A stretch of DNA of 64,000 nucleotides from Steromphala cineraria. Taxonomy: Eukaryota; Mollusca; Gastropoda; Trochida; Trochidae. The DNA is taken from NCBI GenBank assembly GCA_916613615.1, contig OU744721.1, positions 72,111,060-72,175,059 on the forward strand. The letters are read 5' to 3'. The position numbers and the translations under genes are program-made. The notes under the pieces are model-generated. The model ran no database searches, was not told the origin of the DNA, and worked only from the letters and a program-made list of their open reading frames with translations. Positions 37,741 to 51,130 of the stretch are shown here, in pieces; position 1 is the stretch's first letter, and every line of letters starts with the position of its first letter.

Positions 37741-39854
37741 TAGCTTAAAGAAAAACGAAACAATTTTAAGTTGATGAATTTGATGCAGGAAGTGAAACAG
37801 TTGACAGAAAAGAAAAAGAGAATATTAGGTAGGTAGAACACTTTGATATACAAGTTTTTGTTACAACTAATCAAAACCTATGAAAATCATTGCATGCTCG
37901 ATTTGCCTCTCCCCTTTCGCAAACAACTCAGTCTTTGGTGACATCACAAACTCGATGGAGATTTTCTGACAGATCTTGTTACTCGTTACTGAGTTTACCT
38001 GTTACATGTCAATCAGTAATGAGGTACTGTCCCTTTAAGATTTTGTCAATCATATTCAATATGATAATTTTGATTTAACTAAGCAATCAACATGCTCGTG
38101 TTTTCAATCATGAATGTATGCCATCATGATTAGATTTGAAATCGTTCATTTTGAAACAATAAAATGTACCTGTTCTAAGCACTATTCGTCACGTTTGTTA
38201 GTAAATCTAGCGATATTTTAAAATGCCTTGACTACTGCATCAGTTTAAAGACATCATAAAGTTTTCCAAATAATCTGTTTGATTTTTGTTTACACTTTGA
38301 ACAAAACCTCCAGTTAATAAAACACTTTGCCTTAACAATAATTTAAATATAACAAAATTGGTGGAAGTATATAAATGTAGACGAAAGGTGTTTTTTGGCA
38401 AATGTATTATCTTCAAATCTTGTTCTTGGATTTGCATATTCAATTGGAAAAGGTTAGGATGATATTTTGAAATATGTTTTCTTTTGTACTTGAATGGCAA
38501 ATAAGCAATCATGTTAGCAGGGGGTAGGTTAAATAAAGGTTTGAAATATGGAAATTAATGGTTGGAAACAAAGTATGAATATTAAAATTGTGTGTCGATA
38601 AATGGTTAAACCGGAACTTAAGGCCAAGTTACCAAGTCACAGATAATATTCCCTCGTTAATGTCCTGTACCCAGTTCCTCATGCAAAAGGAAAATGTTAG
38701 TTCTAGTGGTTGTGCAAATTGAAAGTCATACCTTTTTTAATAACAAGTTGCCTCCTCCATTAATAATTTTTAGAAACTGTCACCATAATTGTGTTAGTAA
38801 TAATGATTTTCACAACCGAATCATTGGCGAGCGCTAATGTTTGCCAAATTGTATTGTAAGATAATGGCCTGATTAAATATTTCCTGCATGTTATCATGCA
38901 AGAAATTACCTCAAAATCAGTGAGTGGTGAGATTACTTGGCTTATGAAAATAATCATTGCTAGATGTCTTGCATAAGAAAAAAAGTTATGTTAAAAAGAC
39001 TTTTAGATTGTCGATTTCGTTAGATGTTAGTGGTGATATCAAGTGATGGTGTATTTCATTGAATGTGACATGGCATTTTAAGAAGTTAACATTTTCTATG
39101 TTTACTCAAAGTCAATCTAGATATTATCCACAGGTTAATTTGTACACCGCAATTTGTACAATTTGTCACAGTGAATATATCAAATTCGACCGGTATACTT
39201 TTAAGAAATGGCCTTTCACTTTCTGAAAAAGTATGTGGAAATTAATTCAACCTTATATTCTCAATCGTTGAGTGACGCAACAGAATAAGTAAACAATGCT
39301 TTCTTTTTATACCCCGCTCCCACAAGTGACCATTAAAACTAAACACTATACTTACATATGTAGTAAGGATTCAATCGAATTGCAAAACTGTTTTAAATCA
39401 TAATGAAGTCAATGAAATTTGAGATATAGACTGCCTGATTGTAAGGTATTTCATCTCTGATGAAACTGACTATGCATAAATATAATGATTCCAATAAATT
39501 CACAATTGTATAAAAGAAAACGTCCTATGTCCTAACAATGTGAATTTATCATAGTAGCTATACGAAATGAAATAAAGATTTAAAGACAGTCACAATGAAT
39601 AACACGCAAAAGAAAAGATTCATTGATCAAATATCTAGTTATGTTTTGAGTTGTGGTCGAAGGTAAACAAATGATCTCCTCGTACATCCACTGGTATCCA
39701 TAAGTAAGAGGGTACACATCTAAAATAATAATGATGGCATCTAAGCGTCATATACAAAAGGACCATCTAGGGACTATCGTGATTACATATATGAAGTGTG
39801 GTGACATTTGAACAAATAGTATCCGAGTTATGAGCGGCACTAAAAGCTTATTGC

Positions 39855-39881
39855 TATACCCCCGATTTCGTAGCGGGGGCA
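39855..39881. repeat. Short GC-rich hairpin
   Basis: ATACCCCCG and CGGGGGCAT arms enclose a short loop in otherwise AT-rich DNA. It may be the end of an unrecognised element; nothing further supports a function. Confidence 0.4.
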
Positions 39882-40049
39882 TAATTAGCATATTTCAATA
39901 TTTCAATTGTACTAATATCAAATGAGATATATATAAAGAATATGCTGTTCAGAATTTCGACTTACAGCGGGCAAAAGTGATATTGGGGAATACCACTGAA
40001 ACAATGATAGTATTCATCACTCTCGATACAAAACATTCACTCACTTATC

Positions 40050-41034
40050 ATTGACATTCCAAATCTTAACAATGCTACTTGTGTAATTGTTGATTTTATT
40101 AATTACACTTCACAAAAGACCCTTATGCACCTACGGCCTTACAGTAAACATTGAAGAAGGAATTATGAAGTTTCAAAGTCAATGCTTTCACAAGGCATAA
40201 TTTCCAAAGAACTAGTGCTTAATTGCTTTTTTATGAGATTACACTGTTAGGACCACAACTACATAATTGAAAACACAACCATCTTTCATATAAACAATAA
40301 TAGTCGGAATAGAATTGCTTAGATGTAATTACATGTACGTCAGTACTCATTTTCAGCAAATATATGGCACATTTTTAAAGTAAAGAAGTTGGTTATCCAT
40401 AATAACTTGTTCTTCTTCAACAACAAAATTCTAAATGCCTTTCAAAGAAGACTTTTTAAAGTGTTGAGCAGCTATTGTTTTTTCAAAGTCAAGGTGATCG
40501 ATATAATTACTTTCTAACGACATCAGCTACGATAAACTGCGTTGAGAGCAACAATTGCTCTCACGTGTGAAGGTATTGATAATTACTTCACATGTATGCG
40601 CTTAGCTGGTACAAGAGTTCTTGATTGGTTATGAAGAAAGCAGTGAAGAGCTTTCATTCATGATTTTGCCTTCCACGGTTTTCGAACTGAGTGTTTGCAG
40701 AAACCTGTTTAAGTACCATTCATTTTGACTAAGGATCTAAGGTAGCAATAATGGTACCAAATCGACCACATTGAGAATACTTTGCTTCTTGGAAACAGAA
40801 AAGAAAACCAGATTGTTTGCAAAAATTTGAAATCAGGAACAGTCAAGTTCTTTATCTTGAGGGTAGCTTAGAAATAGCAATCACATTGTAAGTGCGGTCA
40901 GAACTTTCTGTAAAGTGCTCAAAGTCAATGGCAAGAGTTATGAATTTGTCACGTATATCAGAACTCTTAACATATAAGTAGGCAGTTCTGCTATGCAATG
41001 TTTGTTTGTTGTAGATACTTAACACATGGATCAA
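40050..41034 (-). pseudogene. Diverged receptor-like module E
   Basis: The minus frame 41,034-40,852 includes FEHFTESSDRTYNVIAISKL. The SSDRTYNV pattern resembles the strand E region of Ig domains (S-D-G-T-Y-x-V). The aligned region of module D reads VTEKNTITKPPL. Farther down, the shared CTTTCATTCATGAT block (40,641-40,670) and the KAVGA block (about 40,135) follow in the same order as in the other units, but with indels that break the frame. It could be a working exon at 40.9 kb followed by introns, or decayed sequence. Confidence 0.3.
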
Positions 41035-42251
41035 AGGGGGAAATGTTTTGAAACCTTTGAATTAATATATTTTTCTTCTGTACACAAATTATATCACAAT
41101 TAATGATTCAACATTATTTTTGCCATAGATGAACGAGACTTAACTTTATGGGCACCTTAGAACCACAGCAAGTAACTTAAATATGCTTTTCTTTCAAGAT
41201 ATATAACCATTTACCAAACACACATCCATATTTTAAATTCATGATCTTGCTATGGCAAACTAATCAATTTTGCATAAGCAGTTCTAAAGCATAAGCTAAC
41301 AAGCATTCATATAACACTTATTGTTTTAAAGAAATTGCTGATTTTAGTCCAGGAACACAAGTACCTATTTCCATTTAGTTTGAACGAAGGAAAGTTTGAC
41401 TTAAACGAAACACCAAATTATTACATACGTGTTCTGAATATCTTTATGGAATAATGTTGGTTATTTGAAATAATTATTGTGTAACCAGTTGAAAGTTATT
41501 TAACGAATGTTGTGTAACCAAAGCAGGTTATTCGGGGATAGTGACGTCATATTGCCGTGCTACCTTTGCAATCAGCTGATCAGGTGCAACTGAACCCCAC
41601 GCCGCTTCAAGTTTTTAATTCGTCATACTTTTTTCCATTTTCGTATTTGCCCTCAAAACAAAATGGCATCACATTAAAGATATTTGTGCAAAATTATAAC
41701 ACCAATATTAGCGTTTCGATCCCGGTTATTTCATCATTAAATTAAAAATATATCTTGCCTTAATTTAGTTTGGAAAGAGTTATCTCCCATTTGTATTCAA
41801 CAGACGTGTTTAGTCAACACGGAGCTTTGTCGCTTTTGAAAGTTTGAGTGAAAGTCAATAGTTTAGAAACGGTTGTGATAAGTTGCAATGCCATTTATAA
41901 TATCAACACCGTTTGACACAATCAAGCAAAATATTAGCACCCGTCTACGGCGTCTAGAAAAGTTAAGCAAGGACGGTTGAACCGTTCAAAATCAACGTCA
42001 CTGTCATCAAGCTTGGCGATCCTTTTACTCGGTACCGACATTGCGACAACAGCGTCGTTTTTGTATTGTTAAAGTATTTGCTAATGTCTTGGTTTTGGTT
42101 AATTCTGTCAAAAAGCTGTGAACACATTATCGTTTAAAATTAGGATTTTAAATAGAGGTGAAGATGATGCTAACGGAAAACGGGACGATGTCGCGCATGG
42201 TTTGATCGTTGTGTCAAAGAAATAGAAATTCCCTTTTGTATGTAATAAATA

Positions 42252-42389
42252 GATCACAAAATTCGTGAGTGTTGAATATCGAAAATATTTCAACTCAATA
42301 TTATAGCTGTCGCTCGTGAATAAATCAAAACATTTTAAAATATCTCGTTGAAATATGTTCGATATTCAACACTCATTCGTTTTGTAATC
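42252..42389. mobile_element. Palindromic MITE
   Basis: Arms of about 45 bp (left begins GATCACAAAATTCGTGAGTG; complement of right begins GATTACAAAACGAATGAGTG) enclose a loop of about 48 bp. GTGTTGAATATCGAA is exact in both arms. Confidence 0.8.
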
Positions 42390-42637
42390 TCTGTGTATAT
42401 CTACAGCAACAAATTCAATTCACTTATCATTCAATCACAGAATTTTGGAATCATAACCCATAGGAATGTCAGGATATAATTTTGTTAAGTGTATTGCAAG
42501 AAGTCATGTAGAATGATATTTTTCGCAGTTCATAAAAAAATGTTTGTTGAAGTTCAAAGACATTTTTTTAAAATCAAATATGTCGGTGTTTTAATCCTAA
42601 ATCGTTTAAATAAAAACACATCATACTTGACACTAAC

Positions 42638-42712
42638 TAAGACCCCAAATGCATATGCCAAGCTACAAGCAATAACGCTGAATAGGAATATCAAAGAAAA
42701 GTGTTGCCTCAT
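42638..42712 (-). CDS. Signal-peptide-like first exon
   Basis: The Met codon at 42,712-42,710 opens MRQHFSLIFLFSVIACSLAY followed by AFGVL. A basic start, a hydrophobic core and small residues before the end are a textbook secretion signal. A GTTAGT donor-like site begins at 42,637. Two diverged copies occur at 49,875 and 52,439. The upstream sequence (to about 42,847) is also conserved in those copies, including GACATTTCA and an AACAATAAGAGTGT-like string, as expected of a 5' UTR or promoter. It would be the first exon of a minus-strand gene extending toward 32 kb; that link is inferred. Confidence 0.5.
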
Positions 42713-43501
42713 TTTCCCACAATGTTTCAGCACACAAGTGTGTGTTGATGGATTATTAGATTTGGCAGATGTTCCGAGGTTGCTTTGACATTTCAATTAT
42801 AACAATAAGAGTGTTAACATATCTCAGTGGAAACAGAAGAATGCACTTAAAGGTTTTCCAAATTAGAAAGAACATGCTTGTGGGGGCATATGTCTAATCG
42901 ATTATAATTGATATTTAGTTCATCCATAATTCCAGAGTGAATACAATTTCAATTCTCTAAATGTTTTTGCAGTATTCAAACCAATGCTCCTACCGAAAGG
43001 ATTATACAAGCAAAATTCTTCCCCGAACGCTTTCCACATTGAAAAAGAAAACTTACAATGAGAATAAAGTTTATTTACAGAAAATTAAATTTATAATTAG
43101 ATATTATATCTTTAGTTTCAAGAAAATCTAACTCATAATTATATATATAAGATATTAGATTAGTACAAATAACTTTTGTCGACAAAACAGTGTATCCAAC
43201 TTACTACGGGTTTGTTGTAGAAGCTGCCAATAGCTGACAAAGCACATCTATTGAATCGCAATTTAGTATAAAACGTTTGCATATGTCCTGTAATTCCTCA
43301 TACAGACTTGATATACAAAATCTCACATTCAGTATCATATCAGTTACTGAAATGGGTTCATTTTATAAGGTTAATATTTCCAAAAAAAATAACACCATTG
43401 TCTTCTTGGTAGCGAAGTCTTCCCCTAACTGATAAAATTCTACAACTAAAACTGAGATGGCTATTTTATAGTATCATCATATTAGCGTTTTGATACGAAC
43501 C

Positions 43502-43865
43502 TTAAAGGGACAGTAGCACGTTTTTAGGGGGAAAGTAAGGTGATGTCAGGAAAATGAAAATTAATGGTTCCAATTGAAAGACAATGTATTGAAACTAAAT
43601 GAAGCAGTTATAAATCAAATATATAATGTAAAGTTCAGCCATGCAATTCCTTTTTCTTACACAAAATGAATTAAGGGTGTTCACACAAAATGGCCGCCAA
43701 TTAATTGTATGTGAAACTTCATACTTTGTCCTCTGACTGTGGCTGATTGGCTTGTGTAATGAAATTTATGACACAATCAAAATATTACATTAAGCATTAA
43801 CGTACAATTATCAGTGAAAATTTTAAAATATAAAATTATAAAAAAACGTGCTACTGCCCCTTTAA
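43502..43865. mobile_element. 364-bp MITE with TTAA ends, copy 1
   Basis: The terminal inverted repeat AAAGGGACAGTAGCACGTTT is mirrored by AAACGTGCTACTGCCCCTTT at the other end. Both ends carry TTAA (43,502-43,505 and 43,862-43,865), consistent with a TTAA target duplication. A second copy of identical length lies at 58,663. No coding capacity is seen. TTAA targets are typical of piggyBac-like transposases. Confidence 0.9.
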
Positions 43866-45490
43866 GCAAGATAGCCTAAATGAAATCGATTGTAATGATA
43901 ATACAAAACTTTGTATATATTGGTATTAGAATACATAACAATTATAACACATGTACTTCATTCTGTGCATATGCACATAAATGATTATTAAACAAGAAAG
44001 AAATGAGAACATGCTACATTTGACATTAACGATGTTTTGATATCTTTGATATTTTAAAGTTCATTAATGATACTCGAAAGTTTAATTTTGAAAATATTGA
44101 TAAGAAATAGATTACACCTTTTATCATGATGTACAATGAATATCTCATTTAACCATAAATTGATGCATTTGCTTTGACAACATGTTAAACACCAAAATCT
44201 AAAATAAGGATGTTTTATGAGTACAATGGAAAATTTGTAAGAAATGCCCTGAACGTGGAATTATGTATGTTGTTAGAACTTACAATACTTCAAGATATAT
44301 TACAAAATATGAACTACGCAGAACAACATCACAGTTATTTAATCAGGTCAATTTGCCTTATAGCAGATTTCAAAAACAACTATTTTAAAGAATGGAATGA
44401 CCCATTTGACTCCTTTCCAAAATCTTGGACGTTGGTGTCTGAATTTTGTCCATTTCATCTGGAAGTGCACATACACTTGTTAGATTTGTTGATACAGACA
44501 AGCTATTGTCAGCTTTCTATTATTTCTTTCTATTCTTCTTATTGAGTAGATATCAACAACTCAAATCATATCATCATGTTATGATCTCTATTAGATACGA
44601 GTTTTAACAATAATATTGTTTATATCAATACATTCATTGAATAAAGTAAGCAAGTGAGAATTTTGCAATTATTAGATTTTTTAACATTTAAAGAACAAAG
44701 GGATTGATGTTTAAAGCGCCACTTTAATACTGTAATTTTTTTTTTATAAACACATGATTTTACAAATTCTGATCACTGTACTTCTATCAAGTCTTATAAG
44801 TAAATTCTAAACTGAATACTACAATAACGTTGGTTATTTGGTAGCAAGACATATTCAGAAATCCAATTGAATCACCTAACAAAAAGTAGAAACTAATTTG
44901 AAAATGAATGATTATCTTTAAGAAAGATATTGTTTTTGTTTCATAATGATTTTCAGAGGAAATACAATCATGCAATTAAGAAATACCTCAACAATGGAAA
45001 GGTCTATAAATAGCCAAACTATTAACTCTTTAAAACAAACTATATATCAGATAATATCATTGATATCATCCACCTTTTGCTTGTGTAAAATAAGATAAAT
45101 CTACTTTCCAAACATTGTTTTTATTTTAGTTATAGAGCAAGATAATGACAATAGCAAATTTATGATGCATATATCCTAAAGGTTCGCTAAAAGTGCATAC
45201 AAAGCAAGTATTTATATTGCAATATGAAATGATTAATATCAAAACCAAATTGCATTAATAACTGAATATATATCAGGATGGTCATTTTAATTCAACAATC
45301 CCCTCTTAGACTACAATATAATTTATTTGATAAAATCTTGAAACAGTATACACTTTTGCTGAATGTTTGAAAATGGAAAATGGCTAGAGTAAAAAATTCA
45401 TTTATTGAGAGAATGATATTTCCAGGAATCTGTATCCATTTGGAAATGGTTGTTAACTCATTTGAAAAGAAGCTATTAATCCTAACAATC
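43866..45490. other. No supported gene
   Basis: This is AT-rich sequence. A 111-codon plus-strand open frame (44,210-44,545) shows no recognisable domain and no copy elsewhere in the window, so I do not call it. Confidence 0.4.
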
Positions 45491-45499
45491 ACAATCTTG

Positions 45500-45612
45500 T
45501 CCTGAGAGATTCCATGAATATCCAAGGAATCTGCTTCCTTCCATTATTTCATGATTCAATTATACACACAATCAGTGAAAGGACAGCTGAGGTCTAGCAA
45601 CTTTCATTCTGT
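45500..45612 (-). pseudogene. Ig strand-G-like block, array 2 copy 1
   Basis: The minus strand shows TSAVLSLIV close to a GTATAA donor-like site, then (about 70 bp later) DIHGISQDKIVIV. Both parts recur in order at 54.9 and 59.2 kb. An in-frame TAG precedes TSAVLSL here. VxLxV-type hydrophobic alternation resembles the final strand of an Ig domain, but this is a weak match. Confidence 0.3.
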
Positions 45613-48070
45613 TTCTTTAAGATAATAAACGTGTTCAGTGGCTCAGAGTAATTGAATTTGATATAGTTTTTATGTTATCAGAACTACATCATAACTTATT
45701 GTGTAAATAGAATAAAGAAGGGTTTTATATATGTTTACATGTTTGTTATTTTCGTATAAAGGAACAAGTTTATAAAAACGTAAGTCACTCAACGCACAAG
45801 AGAATCAAATGAATTTTGTCCACCAAATAATAAAAATGATTCATAGATTGGAAGTCAGGCTTGTTGCAGTACTTTTAGATATGTCATGGACTACAAGTGC
45901 ACCATATGATTCAATAATATCGATATTTTAATACTTCTGTCTATGTGCTAAAATAAATAATACCTAATTATAAATTATACCAACACCGGTTCTGAAAGTA
46001 CAATGCTTGATATACAAAGTAAATGTGTTTAAGTAAAACATTTCAAAATAATCTAGCGATTTTAAAACAATCAGACACAGAGAAAAGTTGTGAAAAATTA
46101 ACCTTGTTCGTCCAAATAAATATTATGATAGGGCAATGTAGATTATGATCTACAAACTGCTCTTAAAACATGAAATAACATGTTACTTAACATTTAGATA
46201 GACACATGTTCATAGTATTGTGTTTGTATAAATGTCAGTTGGTTGTTAAGCCAAAGCGGCACACCAATATGCAACGTATATCATAACAATATACAGATCG
46301 AATTGATTTGTCTTGTTATCATGTACGATCCGCACTCAGGTAACTTAATATAATTAATTTGAAAACACGAAAGAATTCTGTTTATAAGGTAATGGCATAA
46401 GGTCAAAAGTGAATAATGAAATAAAATCTGCATGGTGTACGACATCAGCTAATTCATACAATCACGATTACCAAGAAAAGGTCGCTTTCTTAGTAAATAG
46501 AACAGCAATACTAAAACCAGTTTTAGTTATCAATGCAGTTACAGATAAATTCGTAAAGACGTAAGCATATAATTGAAGGATGCAACAATTTGGCCTTTCC
46601 AATCAAACTATTTATTATTTCTTGTGAAAAGAACCCCTAAGATTATTTACATCATCTAATATCATCGTTTGATTTATCCCTTCATTTATCATTGTATGTT
46701 GATTAATTTTTTTTAAAATCATAACAAAGTCAATGTGAGCGCATCCATTTTGTACAAACGTGATATTGATCATTGTATACTAAGAACTGTTTCAACATTA
46801 AACATAAAACCTTCGTACTTGAAAAGGGTATTATCTGGCCAGAGTAATCTTCCGGTAGTTGTTTGGCTATTGATTTCTTCACCATCTCTTTCACTCTCAT
46901 TTTTGTTGACACATGTACAGTAGCACTTTCTGTGAAAAACAATTCCTAATACCATTTTGATATTTATCTTCAAAACAACTTACAAGTATACGGTACACTT
47001 GCCAACATAGTACTTCAACTTACAAAAAGTCAAACAGATTATTTTGCCAGCATTGTGTAAAAACTGAACTGCAAATTGAATTGCACAGCTAGGCTATAAT
47101 CGGGAAACTGTAAGAAAAATTTCTTCAGATAAAATTAATAAGATCCACTGAAAAAACTTACAAAAAAAATTTCCAATCAACTTGGTCCATATTCAGTTGC
47201 AAGGTTTGAGACACACAAATGGTCAAATTCTTTCCAACTTTAAGTCAAGTGAAAATATATTGACCTACAAGAACATAGCTCTATGTTGTTAACATTGATT
47301 ACTGGGACCACGAACGTACATCCAATTCAGTTTACGAGTCATGTAAAAAAAAACACATGTAGGCAAATACCTTCAATTTTCTTTCATTCCATTTTGTTTT
47401 TATCATTTATATGCTATACGAGATTCAATAGCATTTATTTACTCGACAATTAGCTAATTAATTATCGAATTGCAATTTATTTGAAGAATATCATTTGATT
47501 ATGGCTTAGACTGTTTGAATCATTTTTCTCTCTAGCAATTGTGATGTTGACACTTAGATGATATTCACTTACATACACCCACATGTAAGAGTAGTGATTG
47601 TGAATCTTTCGTATATACATATATATATATGGGAAAGAGTAAACATCAGATGGTTCGGACTGGATCAATTTTCTTTAATACAATAAATTCGTATAATTAA
47701 CACATTGTTGTGTGCTTAGATTGACAGTTAGGAAGTCAGTCATGTGTTGTCAATCACGTAATGATTGCCCCAAGCATTCATTGTAGGGTGCAATTAGAAC
47801 ATAATAGACTCAGTCAGCATTGACGAATCTGTATTGTTCTATCAATAACTTAATGGACAGAGAGGTGTAATTCAACAAGCATTCTAATATGTCACAACGG
47901 TAACCAACTCTCTTTTTAACATATATAATCCAACTCTCTTTTTAACATATATTGTTTCTTTTTTCATTTATACATTGTTCAATGTGATTCTCTTACATAT
48001 ATTTAAAATCTGATTACGCTTGAATTCACCATAGATAATACCATTTCCCTTATTACTGTAAACAAAACTA
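45613..48070. other. No supported gene
   Basis: I see only AT-rich sequence and a small tandem duplication of CCAACTCTCTTTTTAACATA (47,904-47,953). Small open frames on both strands near 46.7-46.97 kb overlap each other and have no other support. Confidence 0.4.
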
Positions 48071-48071
48071 A

Positions 48072-48175
48072 TTAAGCCGATAATAAGAAGTATGTGGAGA
48101 ATACAGTCTCGTCAATCTCCCTTATCGGTTCACGCTAATGGACTGATGGTTTGCTGATGGATGATTGATTCCATC
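48072..48175 (-). pseudogene. DETVF block, array 2 copy 1
   Basis: The minus frame includes ISKPSVH, a stop (TAG), then REPIREIDETVFSTYFLLSA and TAA. It aligns residue by residue with the copy at 55.9 kb, with a one-codon insertion. The internal stop marks it as damaged. Confidence 0.4.
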
Positions 48176-49782
48176 GAAACTTTACATGACACCTGCATTA
48201 CGACGATGGATATAAGTCTGCGAAGAAGGTAGATGATGTCCACAGAGATAGAAATGTCAACCCTTACAGGTGTTTATGTTTTGGTTGCAGTTTGGCAGTG
48301 AAATTCATGTTTAATTATGTTGTATGATTTGGCATGTAAAATGCACGCTCGAAAAACGTTCGTGGTGCTTCTATAAAGGCCTCTCAATTAAAAAGGCAGC
48401 ACCTGTGGTTGGATGCTTGCAATTGCAAGTGAAAACAAGTGAAGACAAGAAACCTGAAATACTGAAAACCTTGGGTAATTACCTAAATTGTAAGATTGAT
48501 AGTCACAATATATATACAATACAATAACAAAATAATAAATGAGAAATCTGTTAAATAAAATGAACCATAAATCATCATCAGAGAACGATAACTACCAATC
48601 AGCTATATCACTTAACCATGTAAGTATTGCTGCATCTGTATTGTAAAAACACTTATTCCTTTATTATCATTCCCCTTTTATTTCACTTATTGTTTGTATA
48701 TATGTAATTACCTTGGCGTATGTTTGTACACAAGTAATTGAACCACTGGCTTCCCAAAACTATATATATTCTGAATCTAATACCATGTTTATTGTCTACC
48801 TGCAGAACGGGAAAAACTAGCCCAGAAATGTCATATGAAATAAATAAAGAAGTTGTCATCCATATCATATTTTGTAATACTACACCAACTTCTAAATGCA
48901 CGTGAAGATGTGTATGTATACAATTTCAACTAGACAAAAATCACACAAACACATGCTGAACATTGTCATGAAACAAAAGGCTTTTATTGACAATTATGAC
49001 CTCAAAAGTATTGGGTAGTTGGTCAAAGGCGACATTTTCGCATCATAACCATTTTCTTTAATATTAGCTTTGTAACCAAGGATACTATCCAACCTATTCA
49101 ACCAGATAATTTTATAATTGCAGGAACGAAAAACGTATTGGGTACAATAAATTCAGTCATTTGCAGCTATATATACTGATGCTTAATATTTTTAAGATAT
49201 ACGTAATTGATCTGCTGATTACAATATATGTTGCATGATCCTTACATATTTCATTCATTTGTACTTACCACAATTTAGTTATTTTATCTTAAGAACTGTA
49301 TAAACCGTATTTGTACTTACAGACCTATAACCTATGTATAACTCTCCGGTGTTGAATGAAGGTAATGTACTAATGTTTTCGTCATTATCTAGATATGATC
49401 TGACACCAAACAGCTGGGATCATTCAGCTTATCATCCCTTTCTTAAAGACAGCGATTGAGGTACATTGTTTAGCCTTCAGCAGACTAATGTGTGGTTTAG
49501 TGCAATACTCAAAACTTTGAAAGGAGGTTTAAACTGTTGCTTAAATTACAACAATTCATCATAACAACAATACCTATCTTTTCACGGAACGTGATTACCA
49601 TTTTGATTTTAATTTGAACGCAACACAATTTGACAATTGAACTAAGTGAAACCATCAATGTATTGATAAACATTAACGTTTGAAACAACAATGCATTTTA
49701 AATCAGATGTGTCTGTAGAAAATAAACGGCATTAGGGTAGAATTTAGTGAAATATGCAATATCTCCAAAAGCATATTTATGA

Positions 49783-49875
49783 TTAACTACGTGCATTCGC
49801 TGGAACTTGCATCCAAAATGCATAATGAAAGCTGCCAGCAAATATGAAAAATGAACGAAAAAATCGTCTTCTCAT
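49783..49875 (-). pseudogene. Signal-peptide-like exon, copy 2
   Basis: Met at 49,875 opens MRRRFFRSFFIFAGSFHYAF and stops ten residues later at TAA, unless spliced at a nearby GTTAAT. It aligns with the exon at 42,712, and the upstream flank to about 49,990 is conserved too. The core is less hydrophobic than in copy 1, so signal function is doubtful. Confidence 0.4.
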
Positions 49876-50095
49876 TTTCCACAATGTTTTAACTTAAACA
49901 TATTTGTTGATGGATCATAAGTTTTTAACATTTTGTTTTCAGATTCGTTTGACATTTCATTAATGACAATAAGGGTGTGGACAACTTTACCACAAAATAT
50001 AGTATTCACTTTAAAGCCATGACATAAACAACATAAGATACAACTGGGAAATAATTGTAAAGAATGTCGTAAACTTCTAAAGACTTAAATATAAG

Positions 50096-50237
50096 ATAAT
50101 ATATGAGTGTCCATGTTATACTATGTTTGCGACACGAGTGGCTAAACATAAGTAATTTCCGAGCGAGAAGAAGATTATAATGATATTTAGGCACGAGTAT
50201 CGTAAACATAGTATGTCATGGGCACGAATATAATATT
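50096..50237. mobile_element. Palindromic MITE
   Basis: Inverted arms of about 45 bp (left includes CATGTTATACTATGTTTGCG; complement of right includes CATGACATACTATGTTTACG) surround a loop of about 50 bp. The outer ends are AT-rich and the exact borders are uncertain. Confidence 0.75.
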
Positions 50238-50429
50238 ACCGTAGTCTCAAAATTGAAGAAAAAACTACAGACTTACTTCTCAGCGTAGGCGGACTAGCCG
50301 TCGGCGGCCAGTTTAGATTGTGACGTCGTAGGTGAACAGTAACGTCAAGCATTGAAAAGTGATATTTTGCAACAGGGCAACATATGAAAAATATGAACCG
50401 CAAATTGAGTGCCCTCGAAGTTATTAAAA

Positions 50430-51065
50430 TACAGTCATTTTGGAAGGTAATATTTGTTCACTCTATCTATATCTCTTTAGATTCTTCTTCCTACTTGTTT
50501 TTTTAACATTAATCTTTTGAATTAAATTGTTTCTCACAAAACATAAAACTGTCAACAATATGTTGTTCTGTTATGGCTATTAGTGAAAATTTTCTCATAA
50601 CTTTCTGAGGGAAGACAATGATTATACCAATAGTACAGGTAATATTACAATTTGAAATATTCATACGAGTTATATATACTCTTGCAAAAATTCGACTAGT
50701 CTACCAGCTATCTTTTTACCTACTTTTGTTTGTAGGAAATGAGATTAAGATGGTAATGTCGAAGTAATATCTCCCTCATCCTCAAGGCAATTTACAACTT
50801 ACAAATAATTGAAAATCAATATAATTTGGAAGTAGAAAAAGTTCAAGCTCCAAGCAAAAGCACACTGGGTGATATTGTTACGAGAATACAGAGGTATGTT
50901 CCCTGTCTGTTATAGTTAATACTGTATCTTCACAAACATGAAAGTCTCCATTGCTGATCGAAAGTGCTATACTCATAGTTATATTATTATCTAGATTTAA
51001 TCTGACTGGAAACAGCTGCTCACCTCAACTCAGCTGAGCTCCCTTCCCAAGTGATACAATTGCAG
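50430..51065. repeat. Array 2 local duplication, left copy
   Basis: This segment recurs at 51,750-52,400 (offset about 1.32 kb, moderately diverged). Shared strings include TTGTTCTGTTATGGCTATTA, AATTGAAAATCAATAT, GTTCAAGCTCCAAGCAAA and AATCTGACTGGAA. On the minus strand, 50,700-50,800 reads LRMREILL and then LNLISYKQK; similar frames occur at 52.1 kb and 58.4 kb. Confidence 0.75.
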
Positions 51066-51130
51066 CGATCACCAGTTTGGTTTTGAAGCAATGGGTTATT
51101 TACAAATGCATATGTAAAACTTTTTTTTTC

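Larger units (their letters stand above)
32119..42712 (-). repeat. Diverged array region D/E, possible fuller gene span
   Basis: From 32.1 to about 35.2 kb the sequence follows units B and C. Beyond that only islands match. The minus-strand blocks found once per unit in A-C occur twice here (36.7-37.74 kb and 40.05-41.01 kb), and no tail exon is seen between the two sets. With the signal-peptide-like exon at 42.7 kb and the tail exon at 32.1 kb, this could be one minus-strand gene with two repeated extracellular modules. That model is inference and needs transcript data. Confidence 0.4.

Noticed and set aside
44210..44545. 111-codon plus-strand frame
   Set aside because: It has no homologous block elsewhere in the window and no recognisable motif.
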